Assembly (NCBI RefSeq): GCF_000177195.2
Contig: NC_015953.1
Span: 4,774,001 to 4,838,000, forward strand
Origin: Streptomyces sp. SirexAA-E
GTDB lineage: Bacteria; Actinomycetota; Actinomycetes; Streptomycetales; Streptomycetaceae
DNA: 64,000 nt
Reading direction: 5' to 3'
Below, piece by piece: positions 17,551 through 28,138 of the stretch. Made by a program: the position numbers and the translations under genes. The notes beneath the pieces are model-generated. The model did no database searches. It saw nothing but the letters and a program-made list of their open reading frames with translations, and was not told the origin of the DNA. Numbering within the stretch: the first letter of the stretch is position 1; every line of letters starts with the position of its first letter.

Positions 17551-18027
17551 ATGACCGCCCCACTTCAGGAACCTCCCGGGCCTCGGCCGCCCGAGCCGGA
17601 CGCCCCGGCCGCCGGGCACGTGGCGACGGACCTCGCGACCGTGGTCGGCCGGCTGCTGCGGCGGATGCGGACCATGCAGCCGGAGGGTGTGCTGACGCCG
17701 TCCCAGCGCTCGGTGCTGGCCCGGCTGGACGAGAGCGGCCCGGCCACCACGGCGGCGCTGGCCCGCGCCGAGTTCGTACGCCCGCAGTCGATGCGGCTGA
17801 CCCTGGCCGCGCTGGAGGCCCGGGGGCTGGTGGCACGGGCCCCCGACCCGTCGGACGGCCGCAAGTCGGTCGTCTCCGTCACGGACGAGGGGCTCGCCGC
17901 GCTGGCCGGGGTCCGGGCGGTCACCCGGGGCTGGCTGGCGGACGCGATCGCCGACGAGCTGGACGGCGAGGAGCGCCGTACGGTCGCCGAGGCCGTGGTG
18001 CTGATACGCCGCCTGGTCGACAAGTGA
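17551..18027 (+). CDS. MarR-family transcriptional regulator
   Basis: A 158-residue winged-helix regulator. The recognition region is AALARAEFVRPQSMRLTLAAL (residues about 68-90), and the wing DPSDGRKSVVSVTDEG (about 99-114) has the DxR motif of the family. ATG 17551 follows GGAG. The 3' end overlaps the MFS gene by GTGA, so it most likely represses that exporter and is relieved by its substrate. Confidence 0.9.
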   Translation: MTAPLQEPPGPRPPEPDAPAAGHVATDLATVVGRLLRRMRTMQPEGVLTPSQRSVLARLDESGPATTAALARAEFVRPQSMRLTLAALEARGLVARAPDPSDGRKSVVSVTDEGLAALAGVRAVTRGWLADAIADELDGEERRTVAEAVVLIRRLVDK

Positions 18028-19457
18028 CCCGCCCGGGGACGCCCCCGCCCGGCCCGGCGGCGGACGTACACGTCGGGCCGGCCGCCCCGCGACCGGGGTC
18101 CGCCCAGGGATTCGGCGTCCGCCTCACCGCGCCGCTGCTGATGGGCTCGCTGCTCAACCCGCTCAACACCACCATGATCTCCACCGCCCTGGTGGCCATC
18201 GGGCACAGCTTCGGCATCGGGGCCGCCGACACCGCCTGGCTGATCTCGGTCCTCTACCTTGCCAGCGCCGTCGCCCAGCCCGTCCTCGGCAAACTGGCCG
18301 ATGTGCTCGGCCCGCGCCGGGTCTTCCTGGCCGGCCTCGTCGTCGTGATGGCGTCCGGCCTGGTCGGCGCCCTCGCGTCCGGCTTCGGCATGCTGATCGT
18401 CTCGCGGCTGCTGCTCGGCATCGGCACCTCGGCCGCCTACCCGGCGGCCATGGCGGTCCTGCGCGACGAGTCCCGGCGCGTCGGCCGTGTCACCCCGCGC
18501 CCGGTGCTGGCCCGGCTCTCCTTCGCCGCGCTCGGCAGCGCCGCCGTCGGGCCCGCGCTCGGCGGGCTGCTCGTCACGTTCGTCGGCTGGCGGGGCATCT
18601 TCGCCGTCAACGTCCCCGTCGCGCTGCTCGCGTTCGGCGCCGCGCTGGTCTGGGTGCCGGCCGACCCGCCACGCGCCCGGGACGGGCAGGGGAACACCCC
18701 GAAGCTCGCGCTGGACCCGCTCGGCATCGGCCTGTTCTCCGCCGCCCTGACCGTGCTGGTCTTCTTCCTGCTCCGCCTGACCGACCCCCTGTGGTGGCTG
18801 GCCGCGCCCTTCGCCGTGCTGACCGCCGTGCTGGCCTGGTGGCAGCTGCGCACCCCGCGCCCCTTCATCGACCTCCGGATGCTCGCGGGCAACGGCGCAC
18901 TGCTGCGCACCTACGCCCGCCAGGGCCTGAGCTACCTCCTCATCTACTGCGTGATGTACGGCTTCACGCAGTGGCTGGAGGAGGCACGCGGCTACTCCTC
19001 CGGCCACACCGGACTGCTCATGCTGCCGATGTCCCTCACCGCGCTGGCCTGCTCGCTCCTGGGCGCCCGCACGAAGTCCCTGCGGGCCCCGCTGACCCTG
19101 GCCTGCGGACTGCTCATGGCCGGGGCGGGCATCCTGCTGACCCTCTCCGGCTCCACCCCGCTCGCCGTGCTGCTGCTCGCCGGCGCCTGCTTCGGCGCCC
19201 CGCAGGGCCTCATCGGCACGAGCAACCAGGCCGCCGTCCAGGCCCACGCGCCGCCCGAGGCCATCGGATCCGCCGCCGGCCTCCAGCGCACCGCCCAGTA
19301 CCTCGGCGCGATCACCGCCTCCGGTCTGATCGCCCTCGCCTACGCGGACGCCGCGAGCGACGCCGGACTGCACCTCATGGCCGCCGTCTCCGTCGTCCTC
19401 GGTGTCCTGCTGACCGTCCTGACCGTCACCGACCGCGCCCTGCGCGCACGCACCTGA
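18024..19457 (+). CDS. MFS drug-efflux transporter (DHA2/EmrB-like)
   Basis: A 477-residue major facilitator protein with about fourteen hydrophobic segments. Motif A is visible as GKLADVLGPRRVF (about residues 91-103) and motif C-like Gly-rich sequence around ALGSAAVGPALGGLLVTF. GTG 18024 overlaps the MarR stop, and a Pro/Gly-rich N-terminal tail of about 30 residues precedes the first helix. It probably exports a toxic small molecule controlled by the MarR protein. Confidence 0.92.
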   Translation: MTRPGTPPPGPAADVHVGPAAPRPGSAQGFGVRLTAPLLMGSLLNPLNTTMISTALVAIGHSFGIGAADTAWLISVLYLASAVAQPVLGKLADVLGPRRVFLAGLVVVMASGLVGALASGFGMLIVSRLLLGIGTSAAYPAAMAVLRDESRRVGRVTPRPVLARLSFAALGSAAVGPALGGLLVTFVGWRGIFAVNVPVALLAFGAALVWVPADPPRARDGQGNTPKLALDPLGIGLFSAALTVLVFFLLRLTDPLWWLAAPFAVLTAVLAWWQLRTPRPFIDLRMLAGNGALLRTYARQGLSYLLIYCVMYGFTQWLEEARGYSSGHTGLLMLPMSLTALACSLLGARTKSLRAPLTLACGLLMAGAGILLTLSGSTPLAVLLLAGACFGAPQGLIGTSNQAAVQAHAPPEAIGSAAGLQRTAQYLGAITASGLIALAYADAASDAGLHLMAAVSVVLGVLLTVLTVTDRALRART

Positions 19458-19483
19458 ACGACCCACCCCCGAGGAGTACGCAC

Positions 19484-20041
19484 ATGACCGCCACCACCCT
19501 GGACCCCAAAACCGCCCTGATCGTCGTCGACCTGCAGAAGGGCATCGTCGGCGCCTCCACCGTCCACCCCGCCGGAGACGTCGTGGCCAACGCCGCGACC
19601 CTCGCCGACGCCTTCCGTGCCAAGGGCCTCCCCGTCGTCCTCGTCCGGGTCACCGGCGGCGCCCCCGGCCGTACCGAGGGCGACGCGGCCCGGTCCGGAC
19701 AGCGGCCGCCCGCCGACTGGGCCGACATCGTGCCCGAGATCGGCCCGCGCGAGGGCGACATCGTCGTCACCAAGCAGCAGTGGGGCGCCTTCCACGGCAC
19801 CGACCTCGACCTCCAGCTGCGCCGCCGGGGCGTCACCCAGGTCGTCCTGACCGGCATCGCCACCGCCATCGGCGTCGAGTCCACGGCCCGCGCCGCCCAC
19901 GAACACGGCTACCACGTCACCGTCGCCACGGACGCGGTCACCGACCTGGACGCCGACACCCACCGCACCAGCGTCGAGAAGATCTTCCCGAGGCTCGGCG
20001 AGACCGACACCACGGCGGCGATCGTCAAGCTGCTCGGCTGA
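19484..20041 (+). CDS. Isochorismatase-fold hydrolase without catalytic cysteine
   Basis: A 185-residue isochorismatase-like protein. The conserved Asp is in ALIVVDLQKG (about residues 11-20) and the Lys in VVTKQQWGAF (about 88-97). In the nucleophile loop, TGIATAIGVESTARAAHE, a Gly occupies the place where nicotinamidase-type enzymes carry Cys. True isochorismatases (EntB, PhzD) and YecD-like proteins also lack that Cys, so an amidase reaction is unlikely. It is third in the MarR-MFS operon, 26 bases after the exporter. Confidence 0.85.
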   Translation: MTATTLDPKTALIVVDLQKGIVGASTVHPAGDVVANAATLADAFRAKGLPVVLVRVTGGAPGRTEGDAARSGQRPPADWADIVPEIGPREGDIVVTKQQWGAFHGTDLDLQLRRRGVTQVVLTGIATAIGVESTARAAHEHGYHVTVATDAVTDLDADTHRTSVEKIFPRLGETDTTAAIVKLLG

Positions 20042-20044
20042 GAG

Positions 20045-20079
20045 CCTGTCGGGCGGCCCGCGACCGGGCACCCGACAGG
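20045..20079 (+). terminator. Hairpin after the MarR-MFS operon
   Basis: CCTGTCGGG pairs with CCCGACAGG around a GC-rich inner region, starting 3 bases after the isochorismatase-fold stop. Confidence 0.6.
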
Positions 20080-20270
20080 ATCCGGGTACCCCCTCCGGGG
20101 CCGCACGGGTGACATCCCGGCCGCACCGGCCGTGCCTGCGCCCCCTCGCGCGTGGAGGTGAGTTCAGTGGATCACCACATCAGTGTGATCAGCTGCAAAT
20201 GCCACCAAAACGTTTGTCATCCGGTCCATTCCGGTACGGGTGGGCCGGGCCGGCCCCGGAGGTATCAGCC

Positions 20271-22616
20271 ATGGCCCACCTCGGCGTCCCGCACGGGACG
20301 GCCCGAAAGCGCCGCTCGGTCGCACTCCTGGCGACGGGGGTGCTCACGATTCCCGTACTGGCGGGCTGCACCTCGGACGGCGACGACCGCGTCCCGGTGG
20401 CCGTGTCCCAGGACATCGCCCCGGCCGCCCGGGACCGGGTCGCCGACGGCTCCACCCTCACCTGGGCGATCGACGCGCTGCCCGCGACCCTCAACACCTT
20501 CCAGGCCGACGCCGACGGCGCCACCACCCGGGTCACCGGCGCCCTCCTGCCGACCCTCTTCCCGATGGACGCGCGGGGGGAGCCCCGGCTCAACCCCGAC
20601 TACCTGGAATCGGCGAAGGTCATCGAGCGGGAACCCAAGCAGGTCGTGCTCTACAAGCTCGACCAGCGGGCCGTGTGGAGCGACGGCCGGGAGATCGGGG
20701 CGCCCGACTTCGTCGCCCAGTGGCGCGCGCTGAGCGGCAAGGACTCCGCGTTCTGGACCGCGCGCAACGCGGGCTACGAGCGGATCGAGAAGATCGATCG
20801 CGGCAAGGACGACCTCCAGGTCAGAGTCACCTTCGCCAAGCCGTACGCGGACTGGCGCGCGCTCTTCTCACCGCTGTACCCGAAGGAGGTCACCGGTTCC
20901 CCCGGCGCCTTCAACGACGGTGCGCGCACCACGCTCAAGAACACCGCGGGGCCGTTCCGGCTGCGGAGCGTGAACAAGGACGAGGGAACCGTCACGCTCG
21001 ACCGCAACCCGCGCTGGTGGGGCGACCGGCCGAAGCTGAAGTCGCTCGTCTTCCGGGCCGTGAAACCCGGGGACCGCGCCGACGCCCTCACCGAGGGCAC
21101 CGTGGACGTCGCCGACATCGACCCCGCGGCGGCGAACAGCATCGCCCAGGCAGCCCGCTACCGCACCGGCAAGGGAGGGCCGCCCGCCCACGGCCCCGGG
21201 GCCGACATCACCCCGGCCGCTGCGCTGCGCTCCTGGGCACTGGCCTACGGATCCGACGAGGAGGCGGCCGAGGCCGCCCGGGCGGCCCGCGCGAAGAACC
21301 GCGAGGCCGTCGCCGCCTACGCGGCCGAACAGAAGGCGCTGAACGGCTTCGCCGTGCGCAAGTCGCTGGAGCCCGCCTACACGCAGCTGGCGCTGAACGG
21401 CGAGTCCGGGCCCCTCTCCGACGAGCGGGTGCGCCGCGCGGTCGCCCGCGCCCTGAACCGCCAGGAGCTCGCCGACACCGTGCTCAAGCCGCTCGGCCTG
21501 CCCGCGAAGCCGCCCGGCAGCCACCTGGCCCTGGCCGGGCAGCCCGCGTACAAGGACGCCAGCGGGGCGCTCGGCGACCAGGACACCAAGGAGGCGCGGG
21601 CACTGCTGGCGGACGCGGGCTGGACGCTCGGCGGAGCCGCCGAGAAGCCCAAGGACACCGAGGCCGGCAGCGAGGCCGACAAGAAGACGGACGCGGAGGC
21701 CGACAAGAAGGCGTCCGCCGAGGCGAGCGACAAGCCCTCCGGCGCGGACGCGGACAAGGCATCCGCCACCGAGGAGGAGGACGACAAGGCCTCCCGCGAC
21801 GAGGGGCTGTACATCGTCGGCGACGACAAGCCGGGAGGCCGTCCCACCCGCACCGCCGTCCCCCAGGCCCTCGCCACCGCACCGGCCGCCGCCGCCCAGA
21901 GCGCGGCCGTGATGCGCCAGGTCGCGGCCGTCACCGGCGACGAGGCCGGCCGGGTCAGCGCCCAGGACAAGCAGCCGCCCGGGGGAGCGCCCGGCGCCTA
22001 CGCCCCCAAGGGCACGGCGGCCCCCGCCCCCGCCCCCGTCAGCAACCGGCTCGGCAAGGACGGCAAGCCGTTGACCCTGCGCTTCGTCCTCCCGTCCGGC
22101 CCCGGATCGCAGTCGCTGCGCGGCGTGGGAGCCAAGATCGTGGAGATGCTGGACGCGGTCGGCATCGGGGCCCAGATCACCAAGGTCGACGACGCGGACT
22201 ACTTCAAGGACCACGTCGCGTCGGGCGACTACGACATGGCGCTCTACTCCTGGCCCGCCACCGCCTACCCGGCGACCGACGGGCGCCCCATCTTCGCCAA
22301 GCCGGAACCGGCCACCGACGGATCGCTGCTGGTCGAGCAGAACTACACCCGGGTCGGCTCCGACCACATCGACCAGCTCTTCGACCGGGCGGTCTCCGAA
22401 CTCGACGACAAGACCTCCAGGGACCTCCTGAAGCAGGCGGACGCACGGATCTGGGCGGCCGCGGGATCGATCCCGCTGTACCAGCGGCCGCAGCTGGTCG
22501 CGGTCGACAAGAGGCTCCGCAACATCGGCGCCTTCGGCTTCGCCACCCCCCGTTACCAGGACATCGGCTTCGTCGGGGGCCAAGCGGCAGGTTCCCCCGC
22601 GAATCGTACGAAGTAG
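20271..22616 (+). CDS. Orphan OppA-type substrate-binding lipoprotein (LpqW-like)
   Basis: A 781-residue family-5 solute-binding lipoprotein, much longer than the usual 540. Lipobox VLAGC (C33). The N-lobe has DGSTLTWAIDALPATLN and the C-lobe ends with RYQDIGFVGG. Between about residues 455 and 595 lies an inserted Lys/Asp/Glu/Ala-rich then Pro/Ala-rich stretch (for example KKTDAEADKKASAEASDK), probably disordered. No permease or ATPase gene is adjacent. It lies directly before typA, where M. tuberculosis has lpqW next to typA; LpqW is an OppA-like lipoprotein linked to cell-envelope lipoglycan synthesis. ATG 20271 follows GGAGGT. Confidence 0.82.
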   Translation: MAHLGVPHGTARKRRSVALLATGVLTIPVLAGCTSDGDDRVPVAVSQDIAPAARDRVADGSTLTWAIDALPATLNTFQADADGATTRVTGALLPTLFPMDARGEPRLNPDYLESAKVIEREPKQVVLYKLDQRAVWSDGREIGAPDFVAQWRALSGKDSAFWTARNAGYERIEKIDRGKDDLQVRVTFAKPYADWRALFSPLYPKEVTGSPGAFNDGARTTLKNTAGPFRLRSVNKDEGTVTLDRNPRWWGDRPKLKSLVFRAVKPGDRADALTEGTVDVADIDPAAANSIAQAARYRTGKGGPPAHGPGADITPAAALRSWALAYGSDEEAAEAARAARAKNREAVAAYAAEQKALNGFAVRKSLEPAYTQLALNGESGPLSDERVRRAVARALNRQELADTVLKPLGLPAKPPGSHLALAGQPAYKDASGALGDQDTKEARALLADAGWTLGGAAEKPKDTEAGSEADKKTDAEADKKASAEASDKPSGADADKASATEEEDDKASRDEGLYIVGDDKPGGRPTRTAVPQALATAPAAAAQSAAVMRQVAAVTGDEAGRVSAQDKQPPGGAPGAYAPKGTAAPAPAPVSNRLGKDGKPLTLRFVLPSGPGSQSLRGVGAKIVEMLDAVGIGAQITKVDDADYFKDHVASGDYDMALYSWPATAYPATDGRPIFAKPEPATDGSLLVEQNYTRVGSDHIDQLFDRAVSELDDKTSRDLLKQADARIWAAAGSIPLYQRPQLVAVDKRLRNIGAFGFATPRYQDIGFVGGQAAGSPANRTK

Positions 22617-22952
22617 CAGGTCAAGGGGCTGATCGAAGCTCAGAACCAGCTCAATTCCCTTGCCCGTCGGCATCGCCGGCGGGCAAGGTTGCGTCTGCCT
22701 GGACCCGGGCTTCTCCCTCTCCCCACACCCCTTGCCGTCCGGCCCCCGCAGCCGCCGGACCATGCCGCGACGACGGTTGAACACGGGTTGAACAACACCC
22801 GGCGGATGCCTCCGCGGACCGGGCCGGGACGTCTCAGGCGCGTCGTGCCCGTACCATGGGACCAGCCGTGGCGTGTCCGCCCGGCGGGCGTACGAGGACT
22901 CGAGACCGACAAAGACGCCTGATCCCACGATCGAGAGAAGCTCAAGCCACCC
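22617..22952. other. Intergenic region before typA
   Basis: Contains a terminator hairpin at 22658-22688 and, near 22775-22795, GGTTGAACA twice in close succession, possibly promoter material for typA. No gene is supported. Confidence 0.5.
22658..22688 (+). terminator. Hairpin after the LpqW-like gene
   Basis: A 14-base stem (CCTTGCCCGTCGGC with GCCGGCGGGCAAGG, one G-T pair) and a 3-base loop, followed by TT. Confidence 0.7.
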
Positions 22953-24827
<1,875 letters not shown>

Positions 24828-25410
24828 CCCCGCCGCCGGCACCGCCCGGCGTCGAGTGACAACTCCCCGTTCGGAAGAGGCACTTCCTCTTTCGGACGGG
24901 GAGTTCTCGTGGAGGTCCCTCGCCGGCCCGTCCGGGCCGCACCCGCCTTCCCGGACCGGGCCCGCCCTCCCGGAGGCGGGCCCCGTTCCCCGTCGGCCGC
25001 CGACGTGGCCCGGGGGCCCGGAAAGCGGTTGCGGTGGCCGGTGCGGTGAGGTCCTCCGAAGTCCCGAGGTCAAGAGGATTTCGTGGACGAGGTGTTCGTT
25101 AATCGACCATTGCTCTCCGGAACATGTGTTAACAGTCCGTTTCGGGGGTGTCTGTCTGGGATCACTTTGTCCGGATTTCGGGCCGGTCGGGGTTTCTGAT
25201 GTTGTCAAACCGAGACCCTTTAAGTGTGGTTTACAGCCCGGTGTTCCTTAATAGTTGGCTCATTGAGCTCGGGTCAATGGGTCAGCGCACTGTGGGGAGT
25301 GCCGACTCACGAGCACACTCGGGGCACTGAAACGATCGCCGTCAGGGGTGTCGGTTGATCTCTCCAGTGCCCCTCTTGTAGTCAAAAGTGGACTCATGAG
25401 GAGGAAACCC
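24828..25410. other. Long gene-free leader before the first peptide transporter
   Basis: After a strong terminator (24861-24905) this region holds a patch from about 25070 to 25290 that is visibly AT-richer than its surroundings (for example GTTAATCG, GTGTTAACAG, TTCCTTAATAGTTGG). It probably carries the promoter and regulatory sites of the transporter operon, but I cannot place -35 and -10 boxes. Short open frames in it look non-coding. Confidence 0.5.
24861..24905 (+). terminator. typA terminator
   Basis: Two 20-base arms (24861-24880 and 24886-24905) pair with only G-T mismatches around a CACTT loop, just after typA. Confidence 0.8.
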
Positions 25411-27042
25411 ATGCGCGGTGCCAAGAGCGCCAAGTGGGTCGCGGGAGCGGCAATCATCGCCCTGGCCGCGACCGCCTGTGGTGGCGGCGACAGCGACAGC
25501 GACAACGGTGCCAAGGGCGCCGTCGACGCGGACGGCATATTCTCCGTCGAGGTCGGTGAGCCGCAGAACCCGCTGCAGCCGGCCAACACGATGGAGTCGA
25601 ACGGCAGCATCGTCACCGACGCCATCTTCTCGCAGCTCGTCGACTACGACCCCGACGGCAAGCTCGAGATGATCAACGCCGAGTCCGTCGAGACGACCGA
25701 CAGCAAGCTGTGGACGGTCAAGCTCAAGAAGGACTGGAAGTTCCACGACGGCACCCCCGTCACCGCCGACTCCTACGTCAAGGCCTGGAACTGGGCCGCG
25801 AACATCGAGAACGCGCAGACGAACGCCTCCTGGTTCGCCGACATCAAGGGCTACGCCGACGTCCACCCCGACGGCGAGGGCGCCAAGCCGAAGTCCGACG
25901 CCATGTCCGGCCTGAAGAAGGTGGACGACTACACCTTCACCATCGAGCTCAACTCGGCCGTCCCGTACTTCTCGTACAAGCTCGGCTACACGGTCTTCTC
26001 GCCGCTGCCCGAGTCCTTCTACGCGGACCCGAAGGCCGCCGGTGAGAAGCCGGTCGGCAACGGCGCGTACAAGTTCGTCAGCTGGGACCACAAGAAGCAG
26101 ATCAAGGTCGTCCGCAACGACGACTACAAGGGCCCCGACAAGGCGAAGAACGGTGGTGTGATCTTCAAGAACTACACCACCCTCGAGACCGCCTACGAGG
26201 ACCTCAAGTCCGGCAACGTCGACGTGCTCCGCCAGATCGGCCCGAAGGACCTCCCGGTCTACCGTGCCGACCTCGAGGACCGCGCCGTGGACAAGGCCTA
26301 CTCCGCGGTTCAGACGCTCGGTGTCGCCATGTACACCGACCAGTGGAAGAACACGGACCCGAAGGTCCTCCAGGGCCTGTCGATGGCCATCGACCGGGAC
26401 ACGATCACCAAGACGGTGCTCCAGGGCACCCGCGAGCCGGCCACGGGCTGGGTCGCCAAGGGCGTCCTCGGTTACCAGGAGAACGTCGCCGGTGACGTCA
26501 CCAAGTACGACCCGGCGAAGGCCAAGGCCCTCATCAAGGAGGGTGGCGGTGTTCCGGGCAACGAGATCTTCATCCAGTTCAACGCCGACGGCGGCCACAA
26601 GGAGTGGATCGAGGCGGTCTGCAACAGCATCACGCAGGCCACCGGCGTCAAGTGCACCGGCGACTCGAAGGCCGACTTCCAGGCCGACCTGAACGCCCGC
26701 GACGCCAAGCAGGTGAAGTCGTTCTACCGCAGTGGCTGGGTCCTCGACTACCCGGTCAACGCCAACTTCATCAGCGACCTGTTCCGCACCGGTGCGGCCG
26801 GCAACAACGGCTTCTTCTCCAACAAGGACCTCGACGCGAAGATCAAGGCCGCGGACTCCGCCGCGAGCCTCGACGATTCGGTCAAGGCCTACCAGGAGAT
26901 CGAGAAGGAGCTGGTCAACTACATGCCCAGCATCCCGCTCTGGTACTACAAGGTCAACGCCGGCTACTCGGAGAACGTCAAGAACGTGGACTACGCGCAG
27001 GACGGCGACCCGATCCTGACCGAAGTCCAGGTCATCAAGTAA
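25411..27042 (+). CDS. Oligopeptide ABC transporter binding lipoprotein, copy 1
   Basis: A 543-residue family-5 solute-binding lipoprotein that would capture oligopeptides or related compounds outside the membrane. Lipobox LAATAC (C23). Typical landmarks are WKFHDGTPVTADSYVKAWNWA (about residues 110) and the YSENVKNV-type C-terminus. ATG 25411 follows GAGGAGGAA; two in-frame ATGs upstream lack such a site. It heads a five-gene importer operon. Its lysine-rich, highly biased codon use suggests strong expression. The second copy at 31444 is clearly homologous but diverged. Confidence 0.92.
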   Translation: MRGAKSAKWVAGAAIIALAATACGGGDSDSDNGAKGAVDADGIFSVEVGEPQNPLQPANTMESNGSIVTDAIFSQLVDYDPDGKLEMINAESVETTDSKLWTVKLKKDWKFHDGTPVTADSYVKAWNWAANIENAQTNASWFADIKGYADVHPDGEGAKPKSDAMSGLKKVDDYTFTIELNSAVPYFSYKLGYTVFSPLPESFYADPKAAGEKPVGNGAYKFVSWDHKKQIKVVRNDDYKGPDKAKNGGVIFKNYTTLETAYEDLKSGNVDVLRQIGPKDLPVYRADLEDRAVDKAYSAVQTLGVAMYTDQWKNTDPKVLQGLSMAIDRDTITKTVLQGTREPATGWVAKGVLGYQENVAGDVTKYDPAKAKALIKEGGGVPGNEIFIQFNADGGHKEWIEAVCNSITQATGVKCTGDSKADFQADLNARDAKQVKSFYRSGWVLDYPVNANFISDLFRTGAAGNNGFFSNKDLDAKIKAADSAASLDDSVKAYQEIEKELVNYMPSIPLWYYKVNAGYSENVKNVDYAQDGDPILTEVQVIK

Positions 27043-27063
27043 GACCGACGTAGTCCGTGGGCC

Positions 27064-27172
27064 GGTGCGGGACCGACACTCACATCGGTCCGCACCAGTC
27101 CGCAGCTGTGGCCGGGGGGCCCTTCCACGCCGTCGACCGTCCTGAGGGACGTCGACGGCGGGGGAGGGCCCG
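27064..27172 (+). other. Two stem-loops between binding protein and permease, copy 1
   Basis: Bases 27064-27096 form a GGTGCGG...CCGCACC stem with one bulge. Bases about 27115-27172 form a second, with GCCGTCGAC pairing GTCGACGGC inside a GGGCCC/GGGCCC outer stem. Such structures commonly end most transcripts or protect the binding-protein mRNA, giving more binding protein than permease. Confidence 0.6.
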
Positions 27173-27205
27173 TCGGCTGCTGCTTGCCTATTACATGGAG
27201 GCATG

Positions 27206-28138
27206 ATGGGGCGCTATGTCGTACGACGACTGCTCCAGATGATCCCGGTCTTCCTCGGGACAACTCTGCTGATCTTCCTGATGGTCTATGCGCTGCCCGG
27301 TGACCCCGTGCGGGGGCTCTTCGGGGACAAGGGTGCCGACCCGGCCACTCTGGAAGCTATGCGGCACAAACTCGGCCTGGACCAGCCGATCCTGGTGCAG
27401 TACTGGGAGTACATGAAGGGGATCGTCGTCCACTTCGACTTCGGTACCCAGATAGCCAGTGGACGCCCCGTCACCGACGTGCTCGGCGACGCGTTCCCGG
27501 TCACCCTGCGGCTCGCGGGCATGGCTTTCGTGCTCGAGATCGTCCTCGGTATCGGCCTGGGCGTGTGGGCCGGTCTGCGTGCCGGCCGGCTGACCGACAA
27601 CGCCGTCCTGATCTTCACCCTGCTGATCATCTCCATCCCGGTGTTCGTCCTCGGCTTCATCGTCAAGTCGGTCTTCGCCTTCCAGCTCGACTGGATCTCG
27701 CCCAACGTCTCGAACGACGCCACGTGGAGCGAGCTGATCGCCCCGGCCGTCGTGCTCGGGTCCCTGTCGCTCGCGTACGTCGCCCGGCTGACCCGGACGA
27801 CCATGGCGGAGAACCTGCGCGCGGACTACATGCGTACAGCTGTGGCCAAGGGACTTCCCAAGCGCCGCATCGTGGGTGTGCACCTGATGCGCAACTCGCT
27901 GATCCCGGTCATCACGTTCCTCGGCACCGACCTCGGCGCCCTGATGGGCGGCGCGATCGTGACCGAGGGCCTGTTCAACGTGAAGGGCGTCGGCGGCACC
28001 ATCTTCGAGTCGATCGTCCGGCGTGAGGGCACGACCCTCGTCGGACTGGTCACCGTCCTGGTGATCGTCTACCTCTTCATGAGCCTTATCGTCGACCTGC
28101 TGTACGCGGTCCTGGACCCGAGGATCCGGTATGCCTGA
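27206..28138 (+). CDS. Oligopeptide ABC transporter permease B, copy 1
   Basis: A 310-residue DppB/OppB-like permease with six membrane segments. It starts MGRYVVRRLLQMIPVFLGTT and has the EAA-type loop YMRTAVAKGLPKRRIVGVHLMRN (about residues 208-230). ATG 27206 is preferred to the ATG at 27203 because it lies 4 rather than 1 base from GGAGG and matches the start of copy 2. It overlaps the next gene by 8 bases (ATGCCTGA). Confidence 0.95.
   Translation: MGRYVVRRLLQMIPVFLGTTLLIFLMVYALPGDPVRGLFGDKGADPATLEAMRHKLGLDQPILVQYWEYMKGIVVHFDFGTQIASGRPVTDVLGDAFPVTLRLAGMAFVLEIVLGIGLGVWAGLRAGRLTDNAVLIFTLLIISIPVFVLGFIVKSVFAFQLDWISPNVSNDATWSELIAPAVVLGSLSLAYVARLTRTTMAENLRADYMRTAVAKGLPKRRIVGVHLMRNSLIPVITFLGTDLGALMGGAIVTEGLFNVKGVGGTIFESIVRREGTTLVGLVTVLVIVYLFMSLIVDLLYAVLDPRIRYA

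Noticed and set aside
25148..25330. A 60-residue open frame in the leader of transporter copy 1
   Set aside because: No ribosome site, atypical codon use for this genome, and no recognisable sequence.
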